Shown: positions 1-6,179 of the stretch, one piece after another | How positions within the stretch are numbered: position 1 is the first letter of the stretch | How the letters are laid out: each line of letters begins with the position of its first letter | Assembly: GCA_030040175.1 (NCBI GenBank) | Contig: JASHUF010000163.1 | Coordinates: 1 to 10,083, forward strand | DNA from: Acidobacteriaceae bacterium | GTDB lineage: Bacteria; Acidobacteriota; Terriglobia; Terriglobales; Acidobacteriaceae | Length of the DNA stretch: 10,083 nucleotides | Reading direction: 5' to 3' | Translations under genes and position numbers: made by a program | The notes under the pieces: model-generated | What the model saw: only the letters and a program-made list of their open reading frames with translations | Told to the model about the DNA's origin: nothing | Database searches by the model: none

Positions 1-49
1 AATGAAAAGGACACAGTAACTCAGAAAATGCCGTAAAGCCCGGGTTCCT

Positions 50-101
50 TTTGAGCGGTTTGCGGCACGGCTGAAGCCGTGCCCTTTCAAAGCAGCTCAA
101 A
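50..101. repeat. Nested REP-like stem-loop upstream of the epimerase
   Basis: Three stems stack around one axis. The outer stem is TTTGAGC (50-56) with GCTCAAA (95-101), the middle stem is TTTG (59-62) with CAAA (88-91), and the inner stem is a perfect 8-bp pair, GGCACGGC (64-71) with GCCGTGCC (76-83), closed by a TGAA tetraloop. No T-run follows directly, so it is not a textbook intrinsic terminator. I associate this type of core with interspersed palindromes between acidobacterial genes, but that is from memory. It lies about 47 bases upstream of the epimerase start, so it could also act on that transcript or end an upstream gene. No second copy is seen in the window. Confidence 0.6.
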
Positions 102-134
102 CTGAGGCACTTCGAACGGCCCGTGCCCTGCGCA

Positions 135-140
135 GAGGAG
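135..140 (+). promoter_or_regulatory. Ribosome binding site that decides the TTG start of the epimerase
   Basis: GAGGAG lies 7 bases before the TTG at 148. The reading frame is closed by TGA at 103-105 and contains no other start codon before 148, so TTG is the only start that keeps the whole Rossmann nucleotide-binding motif. The ATG at 143 is out of frame with the epimerase. Confidence 0.7.
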
Positions 141-147
141 TGATGCC

Positions 148-1092
148 TTGCCTCAATACCTGGTTACCGGAGCCGCCGGCTTCATCGGCCGCTCCATTGC
201 TGCAGCGCTGCTCGCGCGCGGCGATTCCGTCCGCGGCATCGACAGCTTCATCGCGGGCAAGCGGGCGAATCTCGTTGGACTCGAAGCCATGGAGTTCTTG
301 GAAGGCGATCTGCGCAAGCCGGCAGATTGTGCGCGCGCCTGCGCCGGCGTCGAAATCGTCCTTCACGAGGCCGCGCTGGCCTCGGTTCCGCGCTCCGTGG
401 CCGCCCCGGCTGAAACCAATGACAACTGCGTCAACGCGACCCTCAACCTGCTGGTAGCCGCGCGCGACGCAAAAGTGCGCCGCGTGATCTATGCCGGCTC
501 GTCCTCGGCTTACGGCGACACGCCCACCCTGCCCAAACACGAGGAGATGCTGCCCAACCCCATCAGCCCTTACGCCGTGGCCAAACTGGCGGGCGAGCAC
601 TACATGCGCGCGTTTACCCGCGTCTACGGACTCGAAACCGTGGTCCTGCGCTACTTTAACGTCTTCGGCCCCTACCAGGATCCCGCTTCCCCATACTCCG
701 GGGTTCTGGCCGTCTTTTGCCGGCGCCTGCTTGCGGGCGAACAGCCGACCATCTACGGCGACGGCGGGCAGAGCCGGGATTTTACCTTTATCGAGAACGT
801 CGCCCACGGCAACCTGCTGGCGGCCGCGGCGCCGGCGGAGAAGGTCTCAGGGCAGGTGATGAACGTGGCCACGGGCACGCGCATTACCCTGAACGAGACC
901 TTCGCGATTCTGCGCGAGCTTACCGGCTACCGGGGCGAGCCGGCTTACGCCCCGGCGCGCGCCGGCGATATCCGCGATTCGCTGGCCGATATTCGCCGCG
1001 CCGAGACGCTTTTGGGCTACCGGCCGCAGGTGGACTTCCGCGAGGGATTGCGGAGGACGGTGGAGTGGTACCGGGCGGTCCGACCGGATTGA
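148..1092 (+). CDS. NAD-dependent UDP-sugar 4-epimerase/dehydratase (extended SDR)
   Basis: A 314-residue extended short-chain dehydrogenase of the UDP-glucose/UDP-GlcNAc 4-epimerase group. It probably interconverts a nucleotide sugar in the cytoplasm for the polysaccharide made by this locus. Seen: the NAD-binding GAAGFIG at residues 8-14; Asp32 after the second strand, in the position that usually holds the NAD ribose; the SSSAYG segment (118-123) carrying the catalytic Ser; the catalytic YAVAK pair Tyr142/Lys146; the RYFNVFGP segment (168-175); and the GDIRDSLADI signature (273-282) typical of UDP-sugar epimerases. Length is normal for the family. The start is TTG with GAGGAG 7 bases upstream. 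The exact sugar (Glc/Gal, GlcNAc/GalNAc or uronate) cannot be read from sequence; the overall look is closer to WbpP/TviC-type epimerases than to classical GalE. It converges on the hypothetical gene at 1161-2096, and no clear terminator is visible in the 68 bases between them. Confidence 0.92.
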   Translation: MPQYLVTGAAGFIGRSIAAALLARGDSVRGIDSFIAGKRANLVGLEAMEFLEGDLRKPADCARACAGVEIVLHEAALASVPRSVAAPAETNDNCVNATLNLLVAARDAKVRRVIYAGSSSAYGDTPTLPKHEEMLPNPISPYAVAKLAGEHYMRAFTRVYGLETVVLRYFNVFGPYQDPASPYSGVLAVFCRRLLAGEQPTIYGDGGQSRDFTFIENVAHGNLLAAAAPAEKVSGQVMNVATGTRITLNETFAILRELTGYRGEPAYAPARAGDIRDSLADIRRAETLLGYRPQVDFREGLRRTVEWYRAVRPD

Positions 1093-1160
1093 TCTGATCC
1101 TGCCGCTTTCATTTAAAGAATTCGATGATGGAGCGCTTCAAATACTGGTGCGTTGCCGTC

Positions 1161-2096
1161 CTACTTTTTGCCGTTTGTCTGCTGCTTCGGAGGACTCGCA
1201 GTCCAAAAACAAGGTGTCTCCCAAGTGTTGGTGTAAGCGGCGTAGTAATCGCATTCCGTAATAACGTGTGGGCGTCCAAAAATATCGCGCCAGCTGATTC
1301 CAACTGTGAAATATGGGATTCGCCCTCCGGTCGAAACTCCTTCCGCCAAAGAGGATGGGAGCATGGGTTTGTAGATGAATGTTGCCCCTGGTGCCAGTCT
1401 GCGACCTCTCGCGAAGGGCATCGGAGCGCTCCATTCCCACGGAGGATAGCTCACGGGGTTGTCCCTTGTATCAAAACTCCCGCCATTTTTCATGATGAAA
1501 ATCTCTTTAGCCTCAGTTGGTCCGGCGTTTCTAATTGTCAGAGTGGCCCTAATATCAAACTGCTTCGGCGTGAGATCAACCATCCTTCCAAGGGTATTTG
1601 TGCGCGACGGAGCCAGATCAGCGTCTAGTTTATCCACCACCAATTCCGCACTTTGGATATCCTTGAGAGCCTCCAATTCGTTAGCCGCCGTTTGTGCGGA
1701 AGTATGGGCAGCATCGGCGCTCTCCTTAATTTCGGGAAGGGCGCGCCACGAGCCGATGGCAGCGGCGACCGCGCCCAATGCGGCGACGACGGTGAAAATC
1801 ATAAGAAATACTTGAAGCCGGTACTCTTTTTGGCGCTGGGAGTGCTCATAATTGGCTGCGGCCTCAGAAGCGTTATCTATGGCAGCGGCAATGATCCGGG
1901 CGGCTTCATTTTGCTCGCGCTGGGCGGACTCGCGGTCTAGGCGTATAGCGTCTCCTTGGCTGTGGACCGTCTCTTGAATCACGCTGGATTCAGAGCGAAG
2001 CACTTCGACGATCTTCTCAAACCAGCGTTGAAACCAATACATACCTGCGCCCAACGTGTAGAGGGGAAATAGCGAGAGATGAAACACGAATACCAC
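1161..2096 (-). CDS. Membrane-anchored hypothetical protein with coiled coil and Ig-like C-terminal domain
   Basis: A 311-residue protein of unknown function. The N-terminus is hydrophobic (about residues 2-20), followed by a long charged, Gln/Glu/Ala-rich stretch likely to be coiled coil (24-92), a clear membrane helix (96-117), another Ala/Glu-rich helix (120-150), and a probably beta-rich domain (155-300). That domain contains a TIRNAGPTEAKEIFI segment (187-201), which resembles the 'N-x-G-x-T-x-A' strand-turn motif seen in many uncharacterised membrane-anchored bacterial proteins. The longest reading starts at GTG 2096 without a good ribosome site; ATG at 2042 (Met19) is a real alternative and would remove the first hydrophobic stretch. 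DNA here is visibly poorer in GC than the neighbours, and the gene runs against the surrounding polysaccharide genes, which suggests separate acquisition. I cannot assign a function; a link to envelope sensing is only a guess. Confidence 0.75.
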   Translation of the reverse strand: MVFVFHLSLFPLYTLGAGMYWFQRWFEKIVEVLRSESSVIQETVHSQGDAIRLDRESAQREQNEAARIIAAAIDNASEAAANYEHSQRQKEYRLQVFLMIFTVVAALGAVAAAIGSWRALPEIKESADAAHTSAQTAANELEALKDIQSAELVVDKLDADLAPSRTNTLGRMVDLTPKQFDIRATLTIRNAGPTEAKEIFIMKNGGSFDTRDNPVSYPPWEWSAPMPFARGRRLAPGATFIYKPMLPSSLAEGVSTGGRIPYFTVGISWRDIFGRPHVITECDYYAAYTNTWETPCFWTASPPKQQTNGKK

Positions 2097-2183
2097 GAAG
2101 AAGCGAAGGCTGGCGAGGACTTTGTGAATCTAGCGCGGGCTGGTTTTCGGAACCGCCGGGGCTGGAAATTGGCGACGGCCTAC

Positions 2184-2213
2184 CCAGCTTCCGAGCTGCT
2201 CCCCGGAAGCTGG
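2184..2213. other. Perfect 10-bp stem-loop in the divergent intergenic region
   Basis: CCAGCTTCCG (2184-2193) and CGGAAGCTGG (2204-2213) are exact reverse complements around a 10-base loop. On the plus strand the stem is followed by A residues (2215-2221), not T residues; on the minus strand the T-run comes before the stem. It therefore does not fit an intrinsic terminator on either strand. It may be an RNA structure in the leader of the Wzz-OPX transcript, if transcription starts upstream of it, or a protein-binding palindrome. Confidence 0.55.
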
Positions 2214-2259
2214 CAAAAAAACTTTGATCGATTATTTTCCTGAGCCAATTTTCCCCATT

Positions 2260-2273
2260 GTGTTGTATAACAC
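2260..2273. promoter_or_regulatory. Possible promoter -10/operator region of the Wzz-OPX operon
   Basis: GTGTT (2260-2264) and AACAC (2269-2273) form a 5-bp inverted repeat around GTAT and overlap TATAAC (2266-2271), a good -10 match in the most AT-rich part of the region. No good -35 box lies 16-18 bases upstream, so the promoter call depends mainly on the -10 and position. An overlapping inverted repeat would suit a regulator-controlled promoter. Confidence 0.25.
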
Positions 2274-2317
2274 TCAAAACCCCCCTCGCATAGACAAACC
2301 TGTCGGGAATCCCCCTC

Positions 2318-4927
2318 TTGTATGGTGATGCGGACCTGTGTTTCGGGCACAGGCTGCGAGAGGTTTTGGGACCGAGGTACCCGGCTTTGCCTGACGATCT
2401 CAGAAATCGGCAGGATTTGCCCCACGAACCCAGCACCCCCTCTGAGGACGCGGCCAGCCGCCACGAAGTCAGCCGCCACGACGCCAGCACTTCGCTGCGG
2501 GCTCTGTGGGAGGTGCTGGTGCGCCGGCGCCGCGCCGTTCTTGGCATCGAAGGCGGATTGCTGCTCGCCTGTCTGCTCTATTGCCTGATCGCGCCCGATG
2601 AATACGAGGCCAGAGCCAGGGTCGCGCTGCGCCTGGCACCGGCATCTTCCCTGAGCCTGGACGGAGCGGACGCGCAGACGCCGGCGTCGATCCTGGGCGC
2701 GCCGGTGGCTGTGGAGACCCTGGCCGGCGTTCTGCGCAGCGAGGAGCTCGCCTGGAAAACCATCGCCGAGCTCAAGCTTTACCAGGAGCCGGGCTTTCGC
2801 GGCGGCTTTGCGCGGCGATTTCCCGCTTTCCGCGCCGAGAATCCCAGCCCCGGCGCACAGGCCTGGCTGCTGGAGCACTTTGCGCGCAGGCTCGATGTCC
2901 AGACCATTCCGCGGACTCTGCTCATCGAGGTCCGCTTTCGTTCGCGCGACGCGGCTCTTTCGGCCGCCGTGGTCAACACGCTCATCCGCGCTTACGGCGA
3001 CCAGGCCGGCGAAGAGCAGATTGCGGCCACGGCGCAGGCGTCCGGCTGGCTCACGGGGCAGTTGAAGCAATTGAAGGCGCGCGTGGACCAGGATGACCTG
3101 CGCCTGGCGCAGTTCGAGCGCAGCCACGGCATCGTCAGCGAGCCGGAGACACTTTCCAACGGCCAGACGGGCGCGGACGATCACAACCCCGATTGGGTGG
3201 AGATGAATGAGCTCGGCCGCGAGCTGGTTGCGGCCACGGCGGATCGAATCTCAAGCGAATCGGAGTATCGCGCCGCGGCGCAGGGCGACCCCGAACTCGT
3301 CATCGCCGCCGACCCGCATTTGCAATCGGCCGGCAGCAGTTTTTCCACCGCCCTGCTCCAGCAGATTCGCGCCCGGCAGAGCGATCTCGAACAGGAGAAA
3401 GCCCAGCTCAGCGCAGAATACGGTCCCGGCTATCCCCGCGTGGTGGAGATCGGGCGCCAGCTCGACGATCTCGATGGCCAGAAGAAAGCCGAGGATGCGC
3501 GGCTGGTGGAGCGGTTCCGCAGCAACTGGCAGGCCGCGGCTGACCGGGAGCAAATGATGCGCAAGAGCCTCGAAGAGATTACCGGCGAGAACCTCAACCA
3601 GGAGCAGGCGGAGACCGAGTACGCGGCGATGCGGCAGGAGGCCAATTCCAGCCACGAGCTGTACATGAGAGTGCTCGAAAAGGCTGAGGAGGCCGGATTG
3701 GCCGCCGGCGTTCACACCTCGAACCTCGAGGTGGTCGACTACGCCCGCCAGCCGGTAAAGCCGGTTGCACCCGATCTGCCGCTTTACCTGGGCATCACCT
3801 TTTTTGCCGGAATCTGGATTGCCGTGGGAGGCGCGCTCATGCTCGAAACCCTTCATCCGACCAAACTGCACGCGGCGGTTGCGCTGCTCGCTCTGTGTGC
3901 CGCCTGTGGGTACCTGCACCCTCAGCCGCCCACGCCTAACACTTCGGGATTGCCTTCGGGTGTTGTCCGTCTTCCGCAGACGGGGGAGACCCGCAGCCAA
4001 CCCAACCCGCAGCAAGCGCCGCCCGTGTGGAACCAGCCCGGCGTACCGCCTGCGTCCACCCAATACCAGATAGCCGGCCAGCCGCCGATGCCCGCGCCCA
4101 TCGCGCCCGGTGACTGGCTCGACATCAGCGAATATCACACGCCGGGCTTTCATTCCGCCGTGCGCGTCTCCGCCGCAGGCACCGTCACGCTGCCCATGGT
4201 GGGTGAGGTCAAGATCGGCGGGATGGACGAGCAGGCCGCGGCACACGCCATCGAAGCGGCGCTCCTGGCCAAAGGGGTGCTGCTTCATCCGCTGGTCGCG
4301 GTGGTCGTGACCTATTACGCAGGCGAGGATGTGAGCGTGCTCGGTGAGGTGACGCACCCCGGCATATATCCCTACGGCGTGCATCACCAACTGCTCGATC
4401 TCATTTCCGAAGCGTCAGGTCTTGCGCCCGATGCCGGCCGCCTGGTGATCGTGGTTCATCGCGACGATCCACAGACGCCGCATCCGGTGCTTCTCTCGCC
4501 CGGCGGAGCCGATGCTGCTCCCGGCCACAACCCGGAGCTCAGCGCGGGAGACACGGTCGAGGTGAGCCGTGCCGGCCTGGTTTACGTGGTCGGCGATGTG
4601 ATCCGGCCGGGAGGATTTCCTCTCGATCCGGCGCAAAAGCTGACGGTTGTGCAGGCGGTCGCCCTTGCGTGGGGTCCCACGCAGAACGCCGCGCTGGGCA
4701 AAGCCGTGCTGGTGCGCGAGCAGCAAGACGGCCGCACCCTGACCGCGCTCAACCTCAAGCGCCTGCTGCGCGGCCAGGACCCCGACGAGCCCGTTCGCGA
4801 CGGCGACATCATCTTCGTGCCCGATTCGTTTGCCAAAAACCTGATGAACCGCACGCTGGAGTCGGCCGTGCAATCGACCATCGGCGTCACGATTTACTCC
4901 GCGCTGGTCTATTCGCAGAGGTATTGA
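2318..4927 (+). CDS. Wzz/PCP chain-length determinant fused to a Wza-like OPX export protein
   Basis: An 869-residue protein combining two normally separate parts of polysaccharide export. Residues about 58-510 are a Wzz/GumC-type co-polymerase: basic RRRR before TM1 (about 73-92), a long periplasmic coiled-coil region (about 230-470) with a GPGYPRVVEIGRQLDDL-like segment near residue 370, the usual LYMRVLEKAEEAGLAAG stretch, and TM2 (about 489-510). There is no cytoplasmic BY-kinase. Directly after TM2 come Met508, a short basic stretch, a hydrophobic segment ending in CAAC (Cys530), a Pro/Gln-rich linker (531-594), a Poly_export domain (from about 595), two SLBB-type domains (from about 672 and 754) and a C-terminal helix (about 838-862) like the Wza barrel helix. 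The start is uncertain: TTG 2318 is the longest; TTG 2387 has GAGG 9 bases upstream; TTG 2417 is also in frame. The gene sits 2 bases before the Wzy-type gene, so they are one operon. It may be read as a single protein or as two overlapping products. Confidence 0.9.
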   Translation: MYGDADLCFGHRLREVLGPRYPALPDDLRNRQDLPHEPSTPSEDAASRHEVSRHDASTSLRALWEVLVRRRRAVLGIEGGLLLACLLYCLIAPDEYEARARVALRLAPASSLSLDGADAQTPASILGAPVAVETLAGVLRSEELAWKTIAELKLYQEPGFRGGFARRFPAFRAENPSPGAQAWLLEHFARRLDVQTIPRTLLIEVRFRSRDAALSAAVVNTLIRAYGDQAGEEQIAATAQASGWLTGQLKQLKARVDQDDLRLAQFERSHGIVSEPETLSNGQTGADDHNPDWVEMNELGRELVAATADRISSESEYRAAAQGDPELVIAADPHLQSAGSSFSTALLQQIRARQSDLEQEKAQLSAEYGPGYPRVVEIGRQLDDLDGQKKAEDARLVERFRSNWQAAADREQMMRKSLEEITGENLNQEQAETEYAAMRQEANSSHELYMRVLEKAEEAGLAAGVHTSNLEVVDYARQPVKPVAPDLPLYLGITFFAGIWIAVGGALMLETLHPTKLHAAVALLALCAACGYLHPQPPTPNTSGLPSGVVRLPQTGETRSQPNPQQAPPVWNQPGVPPASTQYQIAGQPPMPAPIAPGDWLDISEYHTPGFHSAVRVSAAGTVTLPMVGEVKIGGMDEQAAAHAIEAALLAKGVLLHPLVAVVVTYYAGEDVSVLGEVTHPGIYPYGVHHQLLDLISEASGLAPDAGRLVIVVHRDDPQTPHPVLLSPGGADAAPGHNPELSAGDTVEVSRAGLVYVVGDVIRPGGFPLDPAQKLTVVQAVALAWGPTQNAALGKAVLVREQQDGRTLTALNLKRLLRGQDPDEPVRDGDIIFVPDSFAKNLMNRTLESAVQSTIGVTIYSALVYSQRY
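2455..2481. repeat. Short tandem duplication in the N-terminal tail of the Wzz-OPX gene
   Basis: CAGCCGCCACGA occurs at 2455-2466 and again at 2470-2481, a 15-base period. In the gene's frame it gives SRHEV followed by SRHDA. The protein is not conserved-looking here (Ser, Pro, His and acidic residues before the first membrane helix), so the repeat lies in a flexible cytoplasmic tail or, if the true start is later, in the leader. Confidence 0.7.
3826..3841 (+). promoter_or_regulatory. Internal ribosome binding site and ATG at the Wzz-OPX junction
   Basis: GGGAGG (3826-3831) precedes an in-frame ATG (3839-3841) by 7 bases, close to an ideal Shine-Dalgarno arrangement. It sits inside the codons of TM2 of the Wzz part, where GGG and GGC glycine codons could also give such a match by chance. 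What follows the ATG reads like a lipoprotein signal, which makes real initiation plausible. Confidence 0.5.
3839..4927 (+). CDS. Possible separate product: Wza-like OPX lipoprotein from the internal start
   Basis: Starting at Met508 of the fusion gives a 362-residue protein, close to the usual length of free Wza-type export proteins. Its N-terminus has a short charged region with Lys9, a hydrophobic core (AAVALLALCAAC) and a Cys at position 23 followed by Gly; the -3 residue is Cys, unlike the usual Leu, so the lipobox is imperfect. Downstream are the Pro/Gln linker, Poly_export domain, two SLBB domains and a C-terminal helix, as expected for an outer-membrane export channel subunit. This is an alternative reading nested in frame inside the 2318-4927 gene, not an additional locus. 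It would explain why the OPX half carries its own signal. Confidence 0.45.
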   Translation: MLETLHPTKLHAAVALLALCAACGYLHPQPPTPNTSGLPSGVVRLPQTGETRSQPNPQQAPPVWNQPGVPPASTQYQIAGQPPMPAPIAPGDWLDISEYHTPGFHSAVRVSAAGTVTLPMVGEVKIGGMDEQAAAHAIEAALLAKGVLLHPLVAVVVTYYAGEDVSVLGEVTHPGIYPYGVHHQLLDLISEASGLAPDAGRLVIVVHRDDPQTPHPVLLSPGGADAAPGHNPELSAGDTVEVSRAGLVYVVGDVIRPGGFPLDPAQKLTVVQAVALAWGPTQNAALGKAVLVREQQDGRTLTALNLKRLLRGQDPDEPVRDGDIIFVPDSFAKNLMNRTLESAVQSTIGVTIYSALVYSQRY

Positions 4928-4929
4928 GC

Positions 4930-6162
4930 ATGAGAAAGATGGCCTGGGTTCTTCTGCTGCTGACGGCCTTTGCCATTCCCTGGGAGTATTCGCTCGATTT
5001 GGGCGAGCCGCTCGGCAATGTGGCGCGCATCCTGGGAATCCTGCTGCTGCTCGCTGCCGTTCCCGCCGTCCTGCAGGCGGGGCGCGTACGCACCTGGGAA
5101 TCGATGCAGTGGATGGTTCTCGCCCTCTATCTCTGGTTCTGCTTCACCTCGTTCTGGACCATCGATTCCGCGGCTACGCTGGCGAAGATGCGCGCCTTTT
5201 TTCAGGAGATGATGATCGTGTGGCTGGTGTGGGAGTTTGCCGAGACGCCCGCCGATCTGCGCAGCCTTCTGCGTGCCTATGTAGCCGGCTCGTGGGTTCT
5301 GGCTACGCTCACGCTCGTCAATGCCGGCTCGCCCGAGGCCATTGCCGCCGGTCAGATCCGCTTTGCCGCCTACGGGCAGGATCCCAACGATGTCGCCCGC
5401 TTTCTCGATCTCGGGTTTCCGTTCGCCTGCCTGCTCGCGCGCTGCGAAGCGCGCCGGCCCTGGCGCCTTTTGGCCACCGGTTACCTGCCGCTCGGCCTTC
5501 TGGCGGTTTTGTTCACTGCTTCGCGCGGAGGTTTTCTGGCTGCGCTGGTGGCCCTGGCCGGATGCATTCCCCTCCTCGCGCGCGGGCACGCCCGCGCCGC
5601 GCTGGCTGCGCTCTTCGGCCTGCCGGCAATGGCGGCGGCGGCGTGGCTGCTCGTTCCTCAAGCCATCTTCGCCCGCCTCGCCACCATCCCGGCGCAGCTT
5701 GCCGGCGGCGACTTGAACCAGCGCCTCAACATATGGTCCGCAGGCTGGCACGCCTTCCGCCAGGCGCCGCTCCTGGGCACGGGGGCAGGCACATTCGTAA
5801 ACGCCGCGGGCCTTGCACCCATTGACACCGCACACAACACCGCCCTATCCATCGCCGTCGCCGGCGGGCTTTGCGCCCTGTGCATGGCCGCGTGCATCGT
5901 TGCCCTGGCCGCGCGCGCCGTGTTGGCCACGAACGGCGCCTTGCGCATTGCCCTGGCCACGGCGCTGCTGGTGTGGATGGTGACAGCGATGGTCGCAACC
6001 GTGGAGGAGAGCCGGACCACCTGGTTGCTGATGGCTCTCATGGCGCTCGCGGGCCGTCTCGCAGCCGAGAGCCCCCGCGAGTTCGCTCAAGTTTTCCCCG
6101 TAATCGATGCGCCCGTTGCGGGATGGCCGCTTCCCCGCCTGGCTTCGCAGCCGGGCGCGTAA
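4930..6162 (+). CDS. O-antigen polymerase/ligase family membrane protein (Wzy_C, PF04932-like)
   Basis: A 410-residue polytopic inner-membrane protein, predicted to polymerise or transfer lipid-linked repeat units on the periplasmic side. Multiple hydrophobic helices alternate with short loops; the start is Met1 of MRKMAWVLLLL. Family landmarks: DPNDVARFLDLGFP (151-164), the SRGG segment (198-201), a long periplasmic-type loop with NQRLNIWSAGWHAF (263-276), LLGTGAGTF (281-289), and AHNTALSIAVAGG (301-313), carrying Arg265 and His302 of the kind known to matter in Wzy/WaaL proteins. ATG 4930 is chosen because AGAGG (4917-4921) lies 8 bases upstream and the preceding gene stops 2 bases before it; the reading frame is open further upstream but has no membrane-protein character there. 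Whether it acts as Wzy polymerase or as ligase cannot be told from sequence; its place beside a Wzz-type gene favours polymerase. Confidence 0.92.
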   Translation: MRKMAWVLLLLTAFAIPWEYSLDLGEPLGNVARILGILLLLAAVPAVLQAGRVRTWESMQWMVLALYLWFCFTSFWTIDSAATLAKMRAFFQEMMIVWLVWEFAETPADLRSLLRAYVAGSWVLATLTLVNAGSPEAIAAGQIRFAAYGQDPNDVARFLDLGFPFACLLARCEARRPWRLLATGYLPLGLLAVLFTASRGGFLAALVALAGCIPLLARGHARAALAALFGLPAMAAAAWLLVPQAIFARLATIPAQLAGGDLNQRLNIWSAGWHAFRQAPLLGTGAGTFVNAAGLAPIDTAHNTALSIAVAGGLCALCMAACIVALAARAVLATNGALRIALATALLVWMVTAMVATVEESRTTWLLMALMALAGRLAAESPREFAQVFPVIDAPVAGWPLPRLASQPGA

Positions 6163-6179
6163 GTTCAGGACGTGTTTCG

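Larger units (their letters stand above)
2097..2317. other. Divergent intergenic region before the Wzz-OPX gene
   Basis: This 221-base stretch separates the minus-strand hypothetical gene from the Wzz-OPX gene. It holds a perfect 10-bp stem-loop (2184-2213) followed by seven A residues, then an AT-rich section (about 2215-2280) with a short inverted repeat at 2260-2273, and finally a C-rich stretch before the TTG at 2318. It must hold promoters for both genes, but no convincing pair of -35 and -10 boxes can be named. Confidence 0.6.

Noticed and set aside
2184..2221. Intrinsic terminator
   Set aside because: The run next to the stem is A on the plus strand, and on the minus strand the T-run precedes the stem, so neither direction fits.
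2180..3184. Long open frame on the minus strand opposite the Wzz part
   Set aside because: It is the mirror of a high-GC coding region; its residues are rich in Arg, Gly and Ala with no motif, while the plus strand encodes clear Wzz features.
3251..4390. 379-codon minus-strand frame opposite the junction and OPX part
   Set aside because: It lies wholly opposite conserved OPX domains and has no recognisable domain or start signal.
4669..4929. Upstream extension of the Wzy-type gene into the OPX gene
   Set aside because: The extra residues are Arg/Pro-rich shadow sequence; ATG 4930 has a ribosome site and starts a membrane helix directly.
5871..6179. Upstream extension of the deacetylase frame
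   Set aside because: It overlaps the Wzy-type gene in another frame and shows no family similarity; ATG 6180 has AGGA 9 bases upstream and matches the family start.
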